From Flavivirga sp. 57AJ16 (GTDB lineage: Bacteria > Bacteroidota > Bacteroidia > Flavobacteriales > Flavobacteriaceae): a stretch of DNA of 64,000 nt. A program made the position numbers and the translations under genes. The DNA is taken from positions 112,810 to 176,809 of the forward strand of contig NZ_JAQZAT010000012.1 of the NCBI RefSeq assembly GCF_028736925.1, given 5' to 3'. Under the pieces are notes generated by a model. It was not told the origin of the DNA. It was given only the letters and a program-made list of their open reading frames with translations, and did no database searches. Below are positions 8,080 to 17,612 of this stretch, piece by piece (within the stretch, counting starts at the first letter, position 1; the number at the start of each line of letters is the position of its first letter).

Positions 8080-9267
8080 ATGAATGAAAAATTGATTATA
8101 GCTTTATTATTATTGGCCTTCTGTTCCTGTAAAACTTCTAAAAAACAACTCTCTAATTTCGACGCCACTTATAACCAAAATACGGAAACCTATTTTCTTG
8201 CCGAATTACTGGCTGTCAAACACAGAAAAACAAATGCACAATGGGAGAATTATAAATTGGCAACTTGTCAGAAATATCAGCCAATTGTAAAGTTCGCACT
8301 TGATAAATTTGAAACGGACGACAATGCCGAATTTGCCAAGCAAACTGCAAAGTTCTGTGATAGCCTAGTCAGTTTTGGGTATGGTAATGACATTATGATG
8401 CCCATACTGTTGCAAATACCCGAATTTAATCAACATCAAAAACCTGAAACTTTTAAACTGCCTGATTTGCCTATTGGTACTAAAAAGAAGATGGAATTGG
8501 AGCAAATTATTTCCAAATACCTGGATGTTCTCTACCAATTCTATTTAAATCAACAGGTTGAACTTTTTTTTAAAGAGCATATTTATTTTTATGAAGGTGC
8601 AATCAATGAACTGAACACTCTCATCCCATCTGATTTTACTAATGCTATGGAAAGCTATTATGGCGAAAAACGTTACAAATATGTAGCATTGGTCAGTCCA
8701 ATGGAAATCTGGCCCATTGAAGAAAATGAAGGTAGGGGCATAAGTGCTACTGTTGAAATCGATGGCAAACAAATCGTTAATGAAATTATGAGCCCCTATG
8801 TTCAGGTACCCATCAATGAATCAAACACTTATAATTCCTATGGTTTCAATTATGAACCCACGGCCAGATTTCTTACAGTACACGAATTTAGCCATTCTTT
8901 CGTCAATCCGTCTTTAGAAGATTACAGAACCCAAATCGAACTATCGTCAACTTTATTCACTGAGACTCTTAAGAAAAAAATGGACTCAAAAGGAGTCGGG
9001 AATTGGTATACGTATGTTATTGAAAGTTTTGTCAGATTAGGAGAAATTAGAATTGCAGCCATTCAAAAAGATGTTGAAAGAGAAAAAAGACTTCGAAAAT
9101 ATCATACTGAAACTGAATATTTTATTTTTTTACCTCAATTGGAACAATCCATATTAGAATTTGAGAGCAATCGACGAAAATATCCAATGTGGAAAGATTA
9201 TATCCCAAAGCTATTGGAAGTTTTTGCAAAGAATGATTCGACATTCGTGAACAATAAACTAAAATAA
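8080..9267 (+). CDS. DUF4932-type putative zinc metalloprotease lipoprotein
   Basis: N-terminal lipoprotein-type signal (hydrophobic residues 5-14, Cys at 15 and 17). The central part contains HEFSH at residues 268-272, an HExxH zinc-protease signature, preceded by ARFLTV, a hydrophobic strand as usual before this helix. The domain matches what I know as DUF4932, found in Bacteroidota lipoproteins and of unproved activity. A downstream Glu that might be the third zinc ligand cannot be picked with certainty. Monocistronic. Probably anchored in the periplasm or at the surface. Confidence 0.7.
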   Translation: MNEKLIIALLLLAFCSCKTSKKQLSNFDATYNQNTETYFLAELLAVKHRKTNAQWENYKLATCQKYQPIVKFALDKFETDDNAEFAKQTAKFCDSLVSFGYGNDIMMPILLQIPEFNQHQKPETFKLPDLPIGTKKKMELEQIISKYLDVLYQFYLNQQVELFFKEHIYFYEGAINELNTLIPSDFTNAMESYYGEKRYKYVALVSPMEIWPIEENEGRGISATVEIDGKQIVNEIMSPYVQVPINESNTYNSYGFNYEPTARFLTVHEFSHSFVNPSLEDYRTQIELSSTLFTETLKKKMDSKGVGNWYTYVIESFVRLGEIRIAAIQKDVEREKRLRKYHTETEYFIFLPQLEQSILEFESNRRKYPMWKDYIPKLLEVFAKNDSTFVNNKLK

Positions 9268-9350
9268 TAACATAGTATAACAAAGTATATACACAAACGT
9301 TAAACGAACCCTCCAAAAACAAAGTAAAATTCCATTTTAAAAACAAAACC

Positions 9351-10133
9351 CTATCTCCCAGGGAAATCTGCTTTTCGTTTTTCTAAAAACGCTGTGGTAC
9401 CTTCAGCAAAATCCTCGCTACCAAAACAATTACCGAATTCTTGAATTTCGGTAGCAAAGCCATCAACCCCATCTTTAAAGTTGGCGTTTATAGCTCTAAT
9501 AGCAGCACTAATGGCCACTGATGAATTACGCATTATTTTACTGGCAATTTTCTCGCAAAAAGGAAGTAATTCATCCAGTGCCGTGACATGATTCACCAAA
9601 CCATAGTTTAAAGCGGCATTAGCATCGATCATACCTGCGGTCATGATAAGTTCCATAGCACGCCCTTTCCCTACTAATTGTGGTAAACGCTGCGTACCGC
9701 CATAACCTGGAATCACACCAAGCGACACTTCTGGCAATCCCATTTTTGCATTATCGCTCGCCACTCTAAAATGACACGCCATGCCCAATTCTAATCCGCC
9801 ACCAAGCGCAAAACCATTTATTGCAGCTATAGTTGGTGTCGATAGATTTTCGATAAAATTAAAAAGTAACTCTTGTCCTTTAGCTGCCAACATTTTACCT
9901 TCTTCAATACTGTAATCTGCAAACTCACTAATATCTGCACCTGCAACAAACGCTTTTTCCCCACTACCTGTAACAATAATAACTTTTGTATTTTTGTCTA
10001 GATCTGCTTCTTTAAAAGCCTCGTGCAGCTCATTAATAGTTTCTTTATTAAGTGCATTTAACTTTTTTGGACGATTAATAGTGATGGTGGCTATACCATT
10101 GTTTTCTTTGGAAATTATATTATTATAGCTCAT
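9351..10133 (-). CDS. Enoyl-CoA hydratase/isomerase (crotonase family)
   Basis: Hydrates trans-2-enoyl-CoA, most likely in fatty acid or amino acid breakdown. It has the crotonase oxyanion-hole region (AFVAGADI near residue 60) and the GGGLELGMAC and PEVSLGVIPGYGG segments that carry the two catalytic glutamates. Length (260) is typical. It stands alone, with no other beta-oxidation gene nearby, so substrate chain length is open. Confidence 0.88.
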   Translation of the reverse strand: MSYNNIISKENNGIATITINRPKKLNALNKETINELHEAFKEADLDKNTKVIIVTGSGEKAFVAGADISEFADYSIEEGKMLAAKGQELLFNFIENLSTPTIAAINGFALGGGLELGMACHFRVASDNAKMGLPEVSLGVIPGYGGTQRLPQLVGKGRAMELIMTAGMIDANAALNYGLVNHVTALDELLPFCEKIASKIMRNSSVAISAAIRAINANFKDGVDGFATEIQEFGNCFGSEDFAEGTTAFLEKRKADFPGR

Positions 10134-10273
10134 TGTGTTTATAAGTTTAAATATCCTTCTTAAATAGTTAGTTCTAATTCTTTAATTTCAAAAAGCTCAA
10201 GATGAGTCCAATCATAAAATCCAATCATTGAAATAAAAAAATAATATTATATATCTCATAAATTATCTTTCTG

Positions 10274-11731
10274 TTACTCTTTAGGAAAAGTCACATTAAA
10301 CATCGTGCCTTTATCTTTTTCTGATTTGAATGTTATCGTGCCATTATAAGTTTCCACTATATTTTTCACCATCGCCAAACCAAGTCCCATACCACTTGTT
10401 TTTGTCGTAAACTTAGGCTCAAAAACCCTATCCTTATTTTCTTCTGAAATACCCAAACCATTGTCTGAAACTGTAACAACAACATCATTGTCCTTTGTAC
10501 CTACATTAATAACGATTTTAGGTGTTTGATTTTCCGGCATGGCCTGAATACCATTTTTAACCAAGTTAGTAACGACTCGAATTAATTGTGTTCTATCAAA
10601 TTTCGCAATAATATCTTCAGATTCAGCAGTAAAAAAAATATAATCTTCATTAAAAATATCCAGTGCCAGTTTAACAATTTCTACGACATTTAAAGTTTCA
10701 CTTTGTTGTGCCGGCATCTTAGCAAAGTTCGAGAATGCCGATGCAATAGAGCTCATAGTATCTATTTGCTGAATCAATGTTTTACTGAACTCATCTAATT
10801 TTGAGTGAATATTTTCATCATTAGAATCAAATTTACGCTGAAAGTTCTGTACTGTTAAGCGCATGGGCGTAAGCGGGTTTTTAATTTCGTGCGCTACTTG
10901 CTTTGCCATTTCTCTCCAGGCTTGTTCACGCTCACTCTTGGCTAATTGCACAGCACTTTCCTCAAGTTCGTCAATCATGCTATTATACGAATTTACCAAA
11001 GTGGAAATTTCCTCGCTCGTATCATTTACCTCTATTTTCTCATTACTCTTTTCTAATCTTGTCGTATTAATTTTATCACTAATTGTTTTTAAGGACTTTG
11101 TAATGTATTTAGATAATAAAAACGCAATCCCAATAGCCATAAATAAAATAAACATGTATGCGTACCCTATCCGTTTTAAAAATTCCTCAAGCTCTCTCGA
11201 AAGGAAATCGTCTTTTTCTAAATAAGGTAAATTTAATATGGCTATAGGTTTAGATTTTTGATCTGTAAGATAGGTATATGAAGATTGAAATGTTTCTCCA
11301 TTTTCCACATGTTTATCTACAAATCTATGTACCGCAGTATTAGAAATAGCATTTAAAACCTCGGCGTTAATACATTCAGGAGCTGAATTATTTTGCAGTT
11401 CGGATTTAGATGATATTAACAAGACCCCCTCCAAATCATATAAATTAATTTGAAGCTTATGAATATCTGCTACATTATATATTTCTTCTTTATAAATTAA
11501 CGGGATGTTCTCTGTTTTTACTTCCCAACTATTTTGCCTGCCATTTAAAACACGCTTAAGATGTGTTTGAATGTTTTCCTCTTTACGCTCTAAGCGCTCT
11601 TTATGGTAATCCTGTCGTTCTTCCTTATATTGATAGATCGCTACGGCCGAAATAAGAATGGATGCTAATAAAACCAGCAATATCATTGCTAAAAAAATAC
11701 GGGTACGTAAAGAGAGTTTTTTTAGTTTCAT
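10274..11731 (-). CDS. Sensor histidine kinase, NtrY-like
   Basis: A 485-residue membrane kinase. Transmembrane segments at about 11-33 and 189-208 flank a periplasmic sensor domain of about 155 residues. A HAMP linker (about 208-262) follows, then the phosphoacceptor H281 in VAHEIKNPLTPMR, and an ATP-binding domain with N, G1 (DNGLGIS) and G2 (GMGLGLAMV) boxes. No response regulator is adjacent, so it is an orphan here. The signal is unknown. The gene between it and the haem cluster gap is preceded by a short AT-rich region. Confidence 0.88.
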   Translation of the reverse strand: MKLKKLSLRTRIFLAMILLVLLASILISAVAIYQYKEERQDYHKERLERKEENIQTHLKRVLNGRQNSWEVKTENIPLIYKEEIYNVADIHKLQINLYDLEGVLLISSKSELQNNSAPECINAEVLNAISNTAVHRFVDKHVENGETFQSSYTYLTDQKSKPIAILNLPYLEKDDFLSRELEEFLKRIGYAYMFILFMAIGIAFLLSKYITKSLKTISDKINTTRLEKSNEKIEVNDTSEEISTLVNSYNSMIDELEESAVQLAKSEREQAWREMAKQVAHEIKNPLTPMRLTVQNFQRKFDSNDENIHSKLDEFSKTLIQQIDTMSSIASAFSNFAKMPAQQSETLNVVEIVKLALDIFNEDYIFFTAESEDIIAKFDRTQLIRVVTNLVKNGIQAMPENQTPKIVINVGTKDNDVVVTVSDNGLGISEENKDRVFEPKFTTKTSGMGLGLAMVKNIVETYNGTITFKSEKDKGTMFNVTFPKE

Positions 11732-11891
11732 TAATAATTACTGTGCCTTTTAAAGTTCCATAAATATAGCAATAATCAAACCAAATATGACTTATGCCAT
11801 AATTATACCATAAAAAATGCCATAACAACTTGAAACTATTGTAAAATATACCGTTTTACTACATTTTCGACAGGCTACGTGGTGATACTCA

Positions 11892-11943
11892 AAGTCGAAG
11901 TTGAAGTCGAAGTCGAAGTTGAAATTGAAGTTCAACTTCGAAT
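11892..11943. repeat. Hexanucleotide tandem repeat with palindromic end
   Basis: Six imperfect copies of aagtcg/aagttg run from 11892 to about 11927, followed by the palindrome gaagttcaacttc. It lies just after the hemJ stop codon (hemJ reads leftward) and before the histidine kinase start. It is not part of a gene. Confidence 0.6.
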
Positions 11944-11956
11944 TCAATTTTTGAAT

Positions 11957-12505
11957 TTAGGCATCTGGGTTTTTAGCTCTTATATTTTTATAAATTTTAA
12001 ATCCTAACATAATAAGAATTCCTAAAACAATAATTCCAACAATACCCCAAATCCAATTAATAGCACTTTTCAAAATAACCAAAAACACAACAGCAAAAAG
12101 AATAAATGTAGCACCTTCGTTCCAAATGCGCATAAAACTTGACGTTTTTTCAACCACATCGTTTTGAAGCTGTTTATAATACTGGTGCGTTTTAAAATGA
12201 TACATAAATAGTAACACAACAAAGACTAGTTTTACTTGCATCCAATCTTGATAAACAAGTGTAGGGTTTAAATAAAATAGTATCAGCCCAAAAAATAAAG
12301 CTAAAATGCCCGATGGCCACGTAATAATAAACCACAACCTTTTTGCCATTAGTTTTAGTTGTTTACCAAGGATTTCTTTTTCTGGTGATGGTTTATGAAA
12401 GGCCTCTATTTGATATACAAATAATCTGGGAATATAAAACAACCCAGCAAACCAAGTGATAACAAAAATAAGATGGAACGATTTTATATAAAAGTAATAT
12501 TCCAT
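11957..12505 (-). CDS. hemJ: Protoporphyrinogen oxidase HemJ (CopD-like, UPF0093)
   Basis: A four- to five-helix membrane protein of 182 residues that oxidises protoporphyrinogen IX to protoporphyrin IX. The N-terminal helix carries His11 in KSFHLIFVITWFAGLFYIPR, the haem-ligand region of the HemJ family. It starts 4 bases after the hemH stop codon, so the two are cotranscribed. The window has no hemG or hemY, so HemJ likely supplies this step. Confidence 0.88.
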   Translation of the reverse strand: MEYYFYIKSFHLIFVITWFAGLFYIPRLFVYQIEAFHKPSPEKEILGKQLKLMAKRLWFIITWPSGILALFFGLILFYLNPTLVYQDWMQVKLVFVVLLFMYHFKTHQYYKQLQNDVVEKTSSFMRIWNEGATFILFAVVFLVILKSAINWIWGIVGIIVLGILIMLGFKIYKNIRAKNPDA

Positions 12506-12508
12506 AGG

Positions 12509-13543
12509 TTAACTAATTTCAATAAGTGTTTTGGTCCATGCTGTAATCCACTTTGAAAGCAGATTAACAAACTCATCATCGTCATTCAAGCAAGGAACCG
12601 TTGTAAAATTTTCCCCTCCCATTTCATGAAAAATGGCTTGTCCTTCCATGGCTATTTCTTCAAGGGTTTCCAGACAATCACTAACAAATGCAGGTGTCAC
12701 AATGGCCATGTTTTTTACACCTTGCTTACCCAAACGCTCAATAGTTCTGTCTGTATAAGGCAGTAACCAAGGGTCGAAGCCTAAACGTGACTGAAAAGAC
12801 GTGGAGTACCTATCTTTTTCAAGCTCCAATTTTTCGGCAACCAATCTGGTCACTTCATAACATTGGTGCCTGTAACAAAACTTATGGGCTTCTGATGGGG
12901 TGATACAACAACTACCGTCTATTTTACAATGCGATTTTGTAACATCACTTTTTCTAATATGACGTTCTGGAACACCATGATATGAAAATAATAAATGCTC
13001 ATAATTTTTACCTTGTAAATGATTTTTTATTGAGTTGGAAAGCACCTCGATATAATCAGGTTTATTATAAAAAGCGGGAACCGATTCTATTTTTAAATTC
13101 GGAAAGTATTGTTGACGCAGCTCTTCGGTCAACACTGTAATGGTTTCCGTAGTTGCCATAGCAAACTGGGGATATAAAGGAAACAACAAAACCTCATCGA
13201 CCCCTTTATCTACCAATTCCTGTAGCCCTTTTTTAATGGTCATACTCCCATAACGCATGGCCAATGCAACAGGAACATCTACTTGTTTTTGAATCTTATT
13301 TTGAAGTCTTTCAGACAATACAATTAAGGGCGAACCCTCTTCCCACCATATCTTTTTATAAGCTGCTGCCGATGCCTTAGGTCGCGTCTTTAAAATAATC
13401 CCTTTAACTAATAACGTCCTTGCTGCAAACGGAATATCAATAACCCGCTCATCCATTAAAAACTCACCTAAATACTTTTTTACATCTTTTGGTTCTGGGC
13501 TATCCGGGGAACCAAGGTTGACTAGTAAAACTCCTTTTTTCAT
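12509..13543 (-). CDS. hemH: Ferrochelatase
   Basis: Inserts ferrous iron into protoporphyrin IX, the last step of protohaem synthesis. The family's SYHGVPERH segment with the catalytic His is near residue 193, and KGVLLVNLGSPDSP opens the protein. It also has a Cys-rich stretch (DGSCCITPSEAHKFCYRHQC), common in Bacteroidota ferrochelatases. I start at ATG 13543; the TTG just before is less likely. It lies between hemJ and an AraC gene in the same direction. Confidence 0.93.
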   Translation of the reverse strand: MKKGVLLVNLGSPDSPEPKDVKKYLGEFLMDERVIDIPFAARTLLVKGIILKTRPKASAAAYKKIWWEEGSPLIVLSERLQNKIQKQVDVPVALAMRYGSMTIKKGLQELVDKGVDEVLLFPLYPQFAMATTETITVLTEELRQQYFPNLKIESVPAFYNKPDYIEVLSNSIKNHLQGKNYEHLLFSYHGVPERHIRKSDVTKSHCKIDGSCCITPSEAHKFCYRHQCYEVTRLVAEKLELEKDRYSTSFQSRLGFDPWLLPYTDRTIERLGKQGVKNMAIVTPAFVSDCLETLEEIAMEGQAIFHEMGGENFTTVPCLNDDDEFVNLLSKWITAWTKTLIEIS

Positions 13544-13553
13544 CAATAGTTTT

Positions 13554-14456
13554 TTACGAAGATAATGACATTACATATTTTTTTGGTGTGGTACCGTATT
13601 TCTTTTTAAAAGCTGCAATAAAATGACTAGAAGTACTATAGCCCACTTTAAGCCCTACTTCATTAACATTATTATCGCCCGATTCTAATAATTTTCTAGC
13701 AAATTCCATTTTATAATCAAATAAAAAACTAAATACCGAATCACCATAAATTTGCTTAAAACCTTCTTTTAGTTTTTTAAGATTTAACCCTATCTCGTCA
13801 GCTAACTCCTGTAAACTAGGGGGTTCTGCCATACGAGCAATAACAATTTCTTTGGCCTTTCTAATTTTAATAACATTTGTTTCATCTACTAAAAATGGGC
13901 ATTGCTCAATATCGGCATCTTCACTTCTATTAAAATATAAACTTAAAAGCTCGTATGCCTTTCCTTTAAAATAAAGATTCTTAATAGATTGATTAAAGTT
14001 GTAGTTTATCAATTGATTTAAAACGATAGCCATTGAAGGCGAAATAACACCATCTTTATAATATTTTTTATCCTTATTACCATCACTTAAAAAAGTAATG
14101 TAACCAGCTTCCTGAGAAAATAAGCCATGAAAATTTTTAATAGATATTAAAATAGAAACCATCCAGGAATTAGGGTCTATTTGCAGATTTATTGGCAAAT
14201 CGCGCTGCGGATTATATAATAACAATGAATTCTCTTCTAAAATATTCAATGTATACCTTCCTTCATTAAATACAAACCGACTTGTCCCCTTGACGCAAAA
14301 ATGAAATTGAATATAATCACTATCTATTTCTTTAGCAAGAGATTGCACTTGGTTCGATTCATTTTTAAAGGTAAGCACTAAAGCACCATCATCTACTTTT
14401 GTTTCATCAAAAGAACTTTGAGCGACACTTTTCTGATTGTTCATTTCATCTTTCAT
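13554..14456 (-). CDS. AraC family regulator of the haem cluster
   Basis: A 300-residue protein with a poorly conserved N-terminal half and a C-terminal AraC HTH pair (PPSLQELADEIGLNLKKLKE and VGLKVGYSTSSHFIAAFKKK segments). It is upstream of hemH and hemJ in the same direction and divergent from hemA, 190 bases away. Similar AraC genes sit next to hemA in many Flavobacteriaceae, so control of haem synthesis is likely but not proved. Some related proteins (PchR-like) respond to siderophores; ligand here unknown. Confidence 0.82.
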   Translation of the reverse strand: MKDEMNNQKSVAQSSFDETKVDDGALVLTFKNESNQVQSLAKEIDSDYIQFHFCVKGTSRFVFNEGRYTLNILEENSLLLYNPQRDLPINLQIDPNSWMVSILISIKNFHGLFSQEAGYITFLSDGNKDKKYYKDGVISPSMAIVLNQLINYNFNQSIKNLYFKGKAYELLSLYFNRSEDADIEQCPFLVDETNVIKIRKAKEIVIARMAEPPSLQELADEIGLNLKKLKEGFKQIYGDSVFSFLFDYKMEFARKLLESGDNNVNEVGLKVGYSTSSHFIAAFKKKYGTTPKKYVMSLSS

Positions 14457-14615
14457 AACAACTTTATTTAGATTCGTTCTAAATAAATTAGGTAAAAAGA
14501 GCCTAATTCTCTACAAAAATATGACATTTATCATATTTTTAGGAAAAACATCCTTAAAAAACCACAAACGATATTAAAAGTTCTTTAAGCGTTATTTTTT
14601 TATCCCTATCCACTA

Positions 14616-14623
14616 TACATTTG
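14616..14623 (+). promoter_or_regulatory. Bacteroidota -7 promoter box for hemA operon
   Basis: TACATTTG matches TAnnTTTG and lies 22 bases before the hemA start. It would drive the plus-strand haem genes. Confidence 0.5.
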
Positions 14624-14645
14624 CTTTGAAATATCAGGTATCAGC

Positions 14646-15905
14646 ATGCAAAAATATAACATATCAAGAAGTAACTACTTTTATGCCATTGGTTTGAGCT
14701 ATAAAAAAGCCGATGCGGATATAAGAGGGCATTTTAGTTTAGATGAGGATGGTAAATTAGCTTTACTCAATCAGGCTAAAGAAAATGATATTGAAAGTTT
14801 GGTAGTTACATCTACTTGTAACCGAACTGAAATTTACGGATTTGCACAACACCCTTTTCAATTAATTCAGTTACTCTGTGATAATACGAGAGGTACCGTT
14901 GAAGAATTTCAAAAGGTAGCATACATATACAAAAATAAAGAAGCCATTTCACATATGTTTCGCGTAGGCTCTGGTCTAGATAGTCAGATTCTTGGAGATT
15001 TTGAAATTATAAGTCAGTTAAAAACCAGTGCCCGCGTTTCAAAAAAGCACGGATTACTCAATCACTTTACAGAACGATTGGTCAATGCGGTAATCCAGGC
15101 TAGTAAACGTATAAAAACTGAAACCAATATTTCGTCTGGAGCAACATCAGTGTCTTTTGCATCTGTTCAGTATATTTTTAATTCGGTCGAAGATGTTTCG
15201 AATAAAAATATTTTACTGTTCGGAACTGGAAAAATTGGCAGGAATACCTGCGAAAACCTTGTAAAGCATACTAAAAATGAACATATCACTTTAATAAATA
15301 GAACCAAAGATAAAGCAGAACAAATTGCCGGAAAGTTTAATCTAGTGGTTAAAGATTATGCCAATTTACAAGAAGAGATTAGCAAATCAGATATTTTAAT
15401 TGTTGCTACTGGTGCACACAGGCCAACAATTGACAAGCACCTTATCCAATCTAAAAAGCCTCTTTTAATTTTAGATTTATCTATCCCAAAAAACGTGAAT
15501 GAAAATGTTGAAACATTAGAAAATGTGTCGTTAGTGCATTTAGATCACTTATCTAAAATTACAGATAAAACCTTAGAAGAAAGAAAAAAGCATATCCCTA
15601 TTGCCGAATCTATTATAGAAGAAGTAAAAATGGAGTTTAACGAGTGGTTAGAAACCAGAAAATTTGCTCCAATCATAAAAGCATTAAAACATAAACTGGC
15701 TGATTTTGCCACAGCAGAATTAGAAACGCAACGCAAGAAAAATGCTGATTTCAATGAAGTTCAGGCAGCGTTAATTAGCAGCAACATTATTCAAAAAATC
15801 ACCAACCATTTTGCGCATCATTTAAAAGATGACAATATCTCTACCGATGAGAGTCTGGAACTTATAAAAAAAGTGTTTCAGTTAGAACCAACAACGCATG
15901 TCTAA
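14646..15905 (+). CDS. hemA: Glutamyl-tRNA reductase
   Basis: Reduces glutamyl-tRNA(Glu) to glutamate-1-semialdehyde, the first step of C5 haem synthesis. The catalytic Cys is Cys58 in TSTCNRTEIYG. An NADPH-binding domain (LLFGTGKIG near residue 193) and a C-terminal dimerisation helix follow. Length (419) is normal. Its end overlaps hemC-hemD by 8 bases, which suggests translational coupling. First gene of the plus-strand operon. Confidence 0.95.
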   Translation: MQKYNISRSNYFYAIGLSYKKADADIRGHFSLDEDGKLALLNQAKENDIESLVVTSTCNRTEIYGFAQHPFQLIQLLCDNTRGTVEEFQKVAYIYKNKEAISHMFRVGSGLDSQILGDFEIISQLKTSARVSKKHGLLNHFTERLVNAVIQASKRIKTETNISSGATSVSFASVQYIFNSVEDVSNKNILLFGTGKIGRNTCENLVKHTKNEHITLINRTKDKAEQIAGKFNLVVKDYANLQEEISKSDILIVATGAHRPTIDKHLIQSKKPLLILDLSIPKNVNENVETLENVSLVHLDHLSKITDKTLEERKKHIPIAESIIEEVKMEFNEWLETRKFAPIIKALKHKLADFATAELETQRKKNADFNEVQAALISSNIIQKITNHFAHHLKDDNISTDESLELIKKVFQLEPTTHV

Positions 15906-17475
15906 AACCATTAGAATTGGCACACGCGATAGTGAATTAGCACTATGGCAAGCCAAAATAGTACAACAACAACTCGAAAACTTAGGTCATAAAACACAAT
16001 TAGTTCCTGTAAAATCCACTGGCGATTTAGTACTGGATAAGCCTTTGTACGAGTTAGGAATTACGGGTATTTTTACCAGAACCTTAGATATCGCCATGTT
16101 AAATCATGACATTGATATTGCCGTTCATTCTCTAAAAGACGTACCAACCATTTTACCTAAAGGTATTATACAGGCAGCTGTTTTAAAACGTGGTAATACA
16201 AATGACACGTTGGTATTTAAAAATAATGAAGAGTTTTTAAGTTCTAAAGAGGCTATTATAGCTACAGGAAGCTTACGCAGACGTGCCCAATGGCTCAATA
16301 GATTTCCAACACATAAAATTGTTGATTTACGGGGCAATGTGAATTCGCGTTTACAAAAACTGGAAGATAATACCGATTGGAATGGTGCTATTTTTGCAGC
16401 TGCGGGTATTGGCCGCATCGGCATAAGACCAGAAGATGCCATTAATTTAGATTGGATGATTCCTGCTCCAGCACAAGGTGCTATTATGATAACAGCTTTA
16501 GAGGAAGATGATTTTGTTAGAAACGCCTGTGCCGAATTAAATCATGAAGAAACCGAAATCTGTACCACGATCGAACGTGAGTTTTTAAATAAGTTAGAAG
16601 GCGGTTGTACAGCTCCTATTGGCGCGCTCGCTTATATAAAAAACGAAGAAATCAATTTTAAAGGCGTCTTACTAAGTACAGATGGCACCAAAAGAATTGA
16701 TGTTACCCGCGTAAAAAAACTAGGTGAACATAATGATATGGCTTCGTTTTGTGCCGATTTTATTATAGAACGAGGTGGCAAGCGTTTAATGGACACAATT
16801 AAGAATGCTGGTAAAAAAACAAATGTCTATTCAACAAAATCGTTCACGGAAGACCAACGCCTTTTGTTTCATGAAAAAATTGTTCCGGAAAGCACCGATC
16901 TTATAAAAATAAGCTTGAATAGAATCCATCCCAGATTCCTGAAAAACGAGATCCAGAATGTAGTTATCACCAGTAAAAATGCGGTAGAGTCTCTAATCAC
17001 TAATTATGATTCAACAGCATTACAGTTTAAAAACATTTACTGTGTTGGTAGGCGCACAAAACGTTTGGTAGAGAATAGAATTGGTAAAGTAACACATTAC
17101 GAAAAAAGCGCAAAAAAACTAGCAGAGTATTTAGTTGAATACATGGAAGGTGTAGAAGTCACATATTTTTGCAGCAATTTAAGATTAGACGATTTACCAA
17201 TAATACTAACCGAAAGCAACATAAAGGTAAACGAAGTAGAAGCTTACCAAACGAAGTTTGATAGTAAAAAAATAGACGACTCTGTTGAATGTGTTATGTT
17301 TTACAGTCCATCTACCGTACAAAGTTTTGTACAAAAAAACGATGCAGAAATTATTGCCTTTTGCATAGGAGATACCACTGCAAAAGAAGCAAAAAAGCAT
17401 TTTAAGGATGTTAGGGTAGCAAAAGTACCAACCGTAGAAAGTGTGATCGAGTTGGTGAATGAACATTATGTTTAA
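15898..17475 (+). CDS. hemC: Porphobilinogen deaminase fused to uroporphyrinogen-III synthase
   Basis: Residues 1 to about 300 are hydroxymethylbilane synthase: TRDSELALWQA at the start, HSLKDVPT, and the cofactor-binding Cys237 in EGGCTAPIGAL. Residues from about 305 to 525 match uroporphyrinogen-III synthase, a weakly conserved family, with VVITSKNAVESL and VMFYSPSTVQSF. The fusion would make and cyclise the linear tetrapyrrole in one polypeptide, limiting its escape. No separate hemD is seen, which supports this. The fusion is known in Flavobacteriia. It overlaps hemA and is followed by a 125-base repeat before hemE. Confidence 0.92.
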   Translation: MSKTIRIGTRDSELALWQAKIVQQQLENLGHKTQLVPVKSTGDLVLDKPLYELGITGIFTRTLDIAMLNHDIDIAVHSLKDVPTILPKGIIQAAVLKRGNTNDTLVFKNNEEFLSSKEAIIATGSLRRRAQWLNRFPTHKIVDLRGNVNSRLQKLEDNTDWNGAIFAAAGIGRIGIRPEDAINLDWMIPAPAQGAIMITALEEDDFVRNACAELNHEETEICTTIEREFLNKLEGGCTAPIGALAYIKNEEINFKGVLLSTDGTKRIDVTRVKKLGEHNDMASFCADFIIERGGKRLMDTIKNAGKKTNVYSTKSFTEDQRLLFHEKIVPESTDLIKISLNRIHPRFLKNEIQNVVITSKNAVESLITNYDSTALQFKNIYCVGRRTKRLVENRIGKVTHYEKSAKKLAEYLVEYMEGVEVTYFCSNLRLDDLPIILTESNIKVNEVEAYQTKFDSKKIDDSVECVMFYSPSTVQSFVQKNDAEIIAFCIGDTTAKEAKKHFKDVRVAKVPTVESVIELVNEHYV

Positions 17476-17482
17476 AGTCAAC

Positions 17483-17607
17483 TGTCATTCTTGTTTGTCA
17501 CACTGAGCGCAGTGCCCAAATAGGAATCCATAATATAAAATTTAAGTTTCAATTAAAAAGATTCCGCCAAAGTTTATCTTGAGTGTAGACGAAAGGCGGG
17601 AATGACA
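17483..17607. repeat. TIR element between hemC-hemD and hemE
   Basis: Bounded by perfect 8-base inverted ends, tgtcattc and gaatgaca. The inner and right part (aaatttaa, aagattcc, agtttatcttgag, gtagacgaaaggc) matches the element at 53007-53111. It fills nearly all the hemC-hemE gap, ending 6 bases before the hemE ATG. Confidence 0.65.
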
Positions 17608-17612
17608 AAAAT

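Noticed and set aside
10863..11225. Plus-strand frame opposite the sensor kinase
   Set aside because: It lies antisense within a well-conserved HisKA/HAMP gene and has no domain.
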